NCBI RefSeq assembly: GCF_025369935.1
Contig: NZ_CP104467.1
Location: 4,223,001-4,287,000 of the forward strand
Source of the DNA: Paenibacillus andongensis
Lineage (GTDB): Bacteria; Bacillota; Bacilli; Paenibacillales; NBRC-103111
Length of the DNA stretch: 64,000 bases
Direction of reading: 5' to 3'
Shown here: positions 61,012-64,000 of the stretch, in pieces
How the letters are laid out: the number at the start of each line of letters is the position of its first letter
How positions within the stretch are numbered: position 1 is the first letter of the stretch
The notes under the pieces: generated by a model
What the model was told of the DNA's origin: nothing
Database searches by the model: none
What the model saw: only the letters and a program-made list of their open reading frames with translations
Translations under genes and position numbers: made by a program

Positions 61012-63267
61012 TCACTCCGTCTCCGTACCGAGCTCTCCTGTATCGATATTTCTCAGTACGATTCGTCCATCCGCCGCAGTACCATCAGCAAGTACGAGCT
61101 TCAGCTTCGTCGTTTTCCCTTTATTTACAAGCGCCTGAACCTGAGCGTCTGTTAAATTCCGGCCAAAGCTTTCTTTCCAGATGACGAATTTGCAGCCTTC
61201 CTTATAGTGCGAGCAGCCGTACCCTTTACGACCCATGAAAAGGGAGCCTCCGCACCCTGGTCTTGGGCATGTCGCTAAGAACGTACTAGCTCCATCTGTT
61301 TGTTTAGCAGGAGCCGCTTTCTTAGCTGCAGCTGCCGTCTTAGTCCCACCAGCAGATGAAGCCGCACTCGATCGTGCAGAACCGCGTTTGGGTGCACTGG
61401 CCGGAGGCGTTTCGCCTTCGAAAGCTGTTTTAGAAGCTCTAGCCTGCACGCGGACCTTATCGACGATCAGGGTTGCGAATCTTTTGACATTATGCATAAA
61501 CTGCTCGTCCGAAGCCGTACCGCGGGAGATTTCATTCAGCCTGCGCTCCCATTGCCCTGTCATCTCAGGTGAAGTCAGAAGCTCAATGCCCGCGCCGCGG
61601 ATTAATTCAACAACCGTTCGCCCCTTCTGGGTCAAGACGATTTTCTTGCCCTGCATGTCGATGTAGCCAACTTTCTTCAGACGCTCGATGGTCGCTGCGC
61701 GAGTTGCCGGAGTGCCGAGCCCCGAATCCTTCATCGCATCTCGAAGCTCCTCATCCTCAATCTGCTTGCCGGCGCTTTCCATGGCTTTGAGCAGCGTTCC
61801 TTCGTTAAAATGCTTAGGAGGCTGCGTATCTTTTTCCTTTACGATCGCGTCATGACAAAGGACATTCCCTTGTGGATCGATGGAGAAAGGCTCGTTGACT
61901 TCAACCTCTTCGTCTTCTTCCTCTTCCTTCTCCTTGCCCTTCGTGCTCTTCGCCTTTTCTTTTTTCTGATCGGCATAGATAACCTTCCAGCCTAATTGGA
62001 GCAACTCTTTAACCGTGGTTTTAAACATTTCTTGTTCTACCTCGGTCATAACCGTATGAACCTTATACTCAGCCGGTGGATAGAACTGGGATAAAAAACG
62101 TCTTACAATCAAATCGTATAATTTCTGTTCATCCGGACTTAGTCCCGATGCTTTGCGATTCGTCGGAAGGATGGCATGGTGATCTTCAACTTTGCTCGGA
62201 TTGCAAATAAACTTGTTATTTTTGTGCACCAGATTACGGTTTGCCCCTTGCACAAGGTCATGATAAGCCGTTCCTTGTAAGGCGGATAAGGACTTGTGCA
62301 TCTCCGGAATATTTTGCTCAGTCACATAGTTGGAATTGGTTCTCGGATAGGAAATGACCTTATGCTTCTCGTAGAGAGCCTGAGCCGTATCCAGCGTCTT
62401 CTTCGCTGAGAAGGCGTATTTCCCATTCGCCTCACGCTGCAGCAGCGTCAAGTCATACAATTTGAACGGGTATTCCTTCGTCTCTTTCACTTCATAAGAA
62501 ATAATTCGTGCTGGTTTCCCTTTGACCTTGGCAGCAAGTGCCTCGACCTTAGGTCCGTCCGTCAGACGCTCACCCTGCCACATGCCTCTATACATCGTTT
62601 CGCCTTGTGTAAAGTGCCCCTCCAGCTCATAAAATTTGAGTGAAGAGAAGGCTTCAATCTGCTTCTGACGGTCATAAATAAGCGCTAGAACCGGCGTTTG
62701 AACACGTCCAACGGAAAGCAATACGTTATGCTTCGTTGTGAATGCACGAGAGCCATTCATGCCGATTAGCCAGTCTGCCTCACTCCGAGAGCGCGCGGCG
62801 CGTGTTAAATTCTCGTACTCAGCACCGTCCTTTAATGTTGCGAAGCCATTACGAATCGTCTCCGAGGTTAAATCGGAAATCCAAAGACGTTTAACAGGCT
62901 GCTTCAGTCCTAGATGCCGCTGAATAAGTGAGAAGATATGCTGCCCTTCCCTCCCCGCATCGCACGCATTAACAAGCATGTCGCATTTCTTCGCAAGCTC
63001 GGCAATCACCTTAAGCTGATCGTAAGTACGTGGGTTTGGAATCAGTTTAAATTCATCTGGAATAATCGGCAGGTGATTGATATTCCATTTTTTATATTTA
63101 TCATCATATTGATCAGGTTCAGCCAACTCAATTAAGTGTCCAATCGCCCAGGTGATGATGTACTGCTCACCTTCTAGATGTGACCTGAGATTTTTGGCTT
63201 TGGGCTCTATTGCGGCGGCTATATTACGTCCCATATCGGGTTTTTCCGCAATAATTAATGTCTTCAA
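61012..63267 (-). CDS. topB: DNA topoisomerase III (type IA)
   Basis: 751 residues. Toprim with EKPDMG and NACDAGREGQ, active Tyr307 in ISYPRTNSNYV, and GSGLGTPATRA-type motif (DSGLGTPATRAATI). Two added low-complexity parts: a Lys/Glu stretch (about 430-455) and an Ala/Ser/Lys-rich linker (about 640-675). The C-terminus has one zinc-ribbon-like domain, CPRPGCGG and YGCSHYKEGC. Decatenates single-stranded DNA. Head of the operon with ung and the YciI-family gene. Confidence 0.96.
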   Translation of the reverse strand: MKTLIIAEKPDMGRNIAAAIEPKAKNLRSHLEGEQYIITWAIGHLIELAEPDQYDDKYKKWNINHLPIIPDEFKLIPNPRTYDQLKVIAELAKKCDMLVNACDAGREGQHIFSLIQRHLGLKQPVKRLWISDLTSETIRNGFATLKDGAEYENLTRAARSRSEADWLIGMNGSRAFTTKHNVLLSVGRVQTPVLALIYDRQKQIEAFSSLKFYELEGHFTQGETMYRGMWQGERLTDGPKVEALAAKVKGKPARIISYEVKETKEYPFKLYDLTLLQREANGKYAFSAKKTLDTAQALYEKHKVISYPRTNSNYVTEQNIPEMHKSLSALQGTAYHDLVQGANRNLVHKNNKFICNPSKVEDHHAILPTNRKASGLSPDEQKLYDLIVRRFLSQFYPPAEYKVHTVMTEVEQEMFKTTVKELLQLGWKVIYADQKKEKAKSTKGKEKEEEEDEEVEVNEPFSIDPQGNVLCHDAIVKEKDTQPPKHFNEGTLLKAMESAGKQIEDEELRDAMKDSGLGTPATRAATIERLKKVGYIDMQGKKIVLTQKGRTVVELIRGAGIELLTSPEMTGQWERRLNEISRGTASDEQFMHNVKRFATLIVDKVRVQARASKTAFEGETPPASAPKRGSARSSAASSAGGTKTAAAAKKAAPAKQTDGASTFLATCPRPGCGGSLFMGRKGYGCSHYKEGCKFVIWKESFGRNLTDAQVQALVNKGKTTKLKLVLADGTAADGRIVLRNIDTGELGTETE

Positions 63268-63467
63268 GAGAGTATCGCTCCTTAATTGAACTTTCTAAGT
63301 AGATCAGAATCTGTCGCCTCAGTGTATCCCACTTTATAAATGGCTGCAATATGGTAACGCTCGAAAAATTTTATTTTTGCAAGTAGACTTTACTCCAAGT
63401 CCATTCACTTCCTTTGAATATGATAACTGGAAACGACAAATGAAGCCAAGAGGTGAAGGTTCCTAAT

Positions 63468-64000
63468 ATGCATATTCTGATTATTGCTCCGGAACAAATC
63501 CCCGTCCCTCCTCCCGTCGGAGGCTCTGTGGAGCATTGTATATACCAAATTGCTAAAAAAATATCATCGAAGCATACCGTGACTATAATAAGTCGACTGC
63601 GCTCTAACTACCCGAAGACAAGCAGATTAGGTCATATCACGATTCTTCGAGTACCAGGTGGCAATAAACAAGCTTATTTATCTAATGTACTTAAGACTGT
63701 CAAAGGGCATCGTTTCGATAGGATTCAAATCGATAATCGCCCTAGATTTGTGCATGCCGTGAGAAGAGTATTCCCACATACGCCTATCTCTGTTTTTTTG
63801 CATTCAACGACGTTCATCTCCCCGCCGATGACATCCAAGAAACAAGCTGCTTACGATCTCAGTGCGGCTAATCGTATTATTGGTAATAGCCTTTCGCTCC
63901 AAAATCACCTGAAACGAACATTCCCAAGAATCCGCCATAAGGTACGTTACGTTCATCTAGGCGTTGATCTCACTCAATTCCGTCCTCGTAAAAAGAAAGA
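63468..64000 (+). CDS. Glycosyltransferase family 4, N-terminal part (cut by window edge)
   Basis: ATG 63468 with GAGGTGAAGG upstream; open to the last base, about 177 codons seen. The N-terminal GT-B half reads HILIIAPEQIPVPPPVGGSVE, where PPPVGGSVE is the donor-site glycine loop; later FLHSTTFISPP, ANRIIGNSLSLQNHL and RYVHLGVDLTQFRP are typical of GT4 enzymes such as spore-coat CotSA. It would transfer a sugar from a nucleotide donor to a surface glycan. The rest lies outside the window. Confidence 0.88.
   Translation, partial: MHILIIAPEQIPVPPPVGGSVEHCIYQIAKKISSKHTVTIISRLRSNYPKTSRLGHITILRVPGGNKQAYLSNVLKTVKGHRFDRIQIDNRPRFVHAVRRVFPHTPISVFLHSTTFISPPMTSKKQAAYDLSAANRIIGNSLSLQNHLKRTFPRIRHKVRYVHLGVDLTQFRPRKKK

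Noticed and set aside
1-64000. CRISPR array, tRNA or rRNA genes, prophage or toxin-antitoxin pair
   Set aside because: No regularly spaced direct repeats, no tRNA or rRNA cores and no phage structural genes were recognised.

Overview
The window looks like chromosomal DNA of a spore-forming, low-to-moderate GC Gram-positive bacterium of the Paenibacillus type. This rests on gene content, not on any database search: an LplA/LplB/LplC-like sugar ABC transporter with a YesN-type regulator, AraR, YpdA, an NlpC/P60 enzyme with copper-amine-oxidase-type repeats, Qox quinol oxidase, a collagen-like surface protein, strong AGGAGG-type ribosome binding sites and frequent TTG/GTG starts. There are no rRNA, tRNA, CRISPR or phage genes. 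Both ends cut genes.

Region 1 (1-13.7 kb) is about carbohydrates. It has the tail of a Gfo/Idh/MocA oxidoreductase, a 1079-residue secreted glycosidase-like protein, a second Gfo/Idh/MocA protein, a three-gene sugar ABC importer, a decayed ECF sigma factor tail, an AraC-type response regulator with no kinase next to it, an aldose 1-epimerase and the arabinose repressor AraR with two palindromic AraR-like boxes. Region 2 (13.8-15.4 kb) is a complete IS3/IS150-type insertion sequence with a programmed -1 frameshift, lying in a cluster of short GCAGG palindromes. Region 3 (15.4-30.3 kb) holds mostly single genes: a molybdopterin oxidoreductase, a SIMPL protein, a cupin, a collagen-like protein, LtrA, NlpC/P60, a methyltransferase, HrpB helicase, a YpbS-like protein, NUDIX, a frameshifted Dabb gene, YpdA and Tag.

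Region 4 (30.4-34.3 kb) is a thiamin-precursor uptake operon. It reads TPP riboswitch and terminator, lipoprotein ThiY, a small thiamine-binding protein, permease, ATPase, then an overlapping TatD-family hydrolase. Region 5 (34.5-45.5 kb) has a patatin, a three-gene signalling cassette (lipoprotein, sensor kinase, receiver-DUF3369-HD-GYP), uridine kinase, an MFS transporter, an M29 aminopeptidase and a membrane L,D-transpeptidase. Region 6 (45.5-49.8 kb) is the qoxABCD quinol oxidase operon preceded on the map by a 71-bp direct repeat pair. Region 7 (50-64 kb) has a metallo-beta-lactamase-fold protein, a flavin monooxygenase, a deoxynucleoside kinase, a multi-PAS kinase of the sporulation-kinase type, a zinc-dependent phospholipase C-like protein, PepF, YciI, Ung, TopB and the start of a glycosyltransferase.

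The signals I would follow first are: (a) the same palindrome GATACATAATGTATC overlapping the predicted -10 region of two distant minus-strand units (about 45.2 and 53.3 kb), implying an unknown shared regulator; (b) the TatD-family hydrolase translationally overlapped with a TPP-controlled pyrimidine importer; (c) the HD-GYP three-gene cassette; (d) the mirrored repeat architecture of the 1079-residue secreted protein. No strong evidence for a wholly new defence or mobile system was seen.
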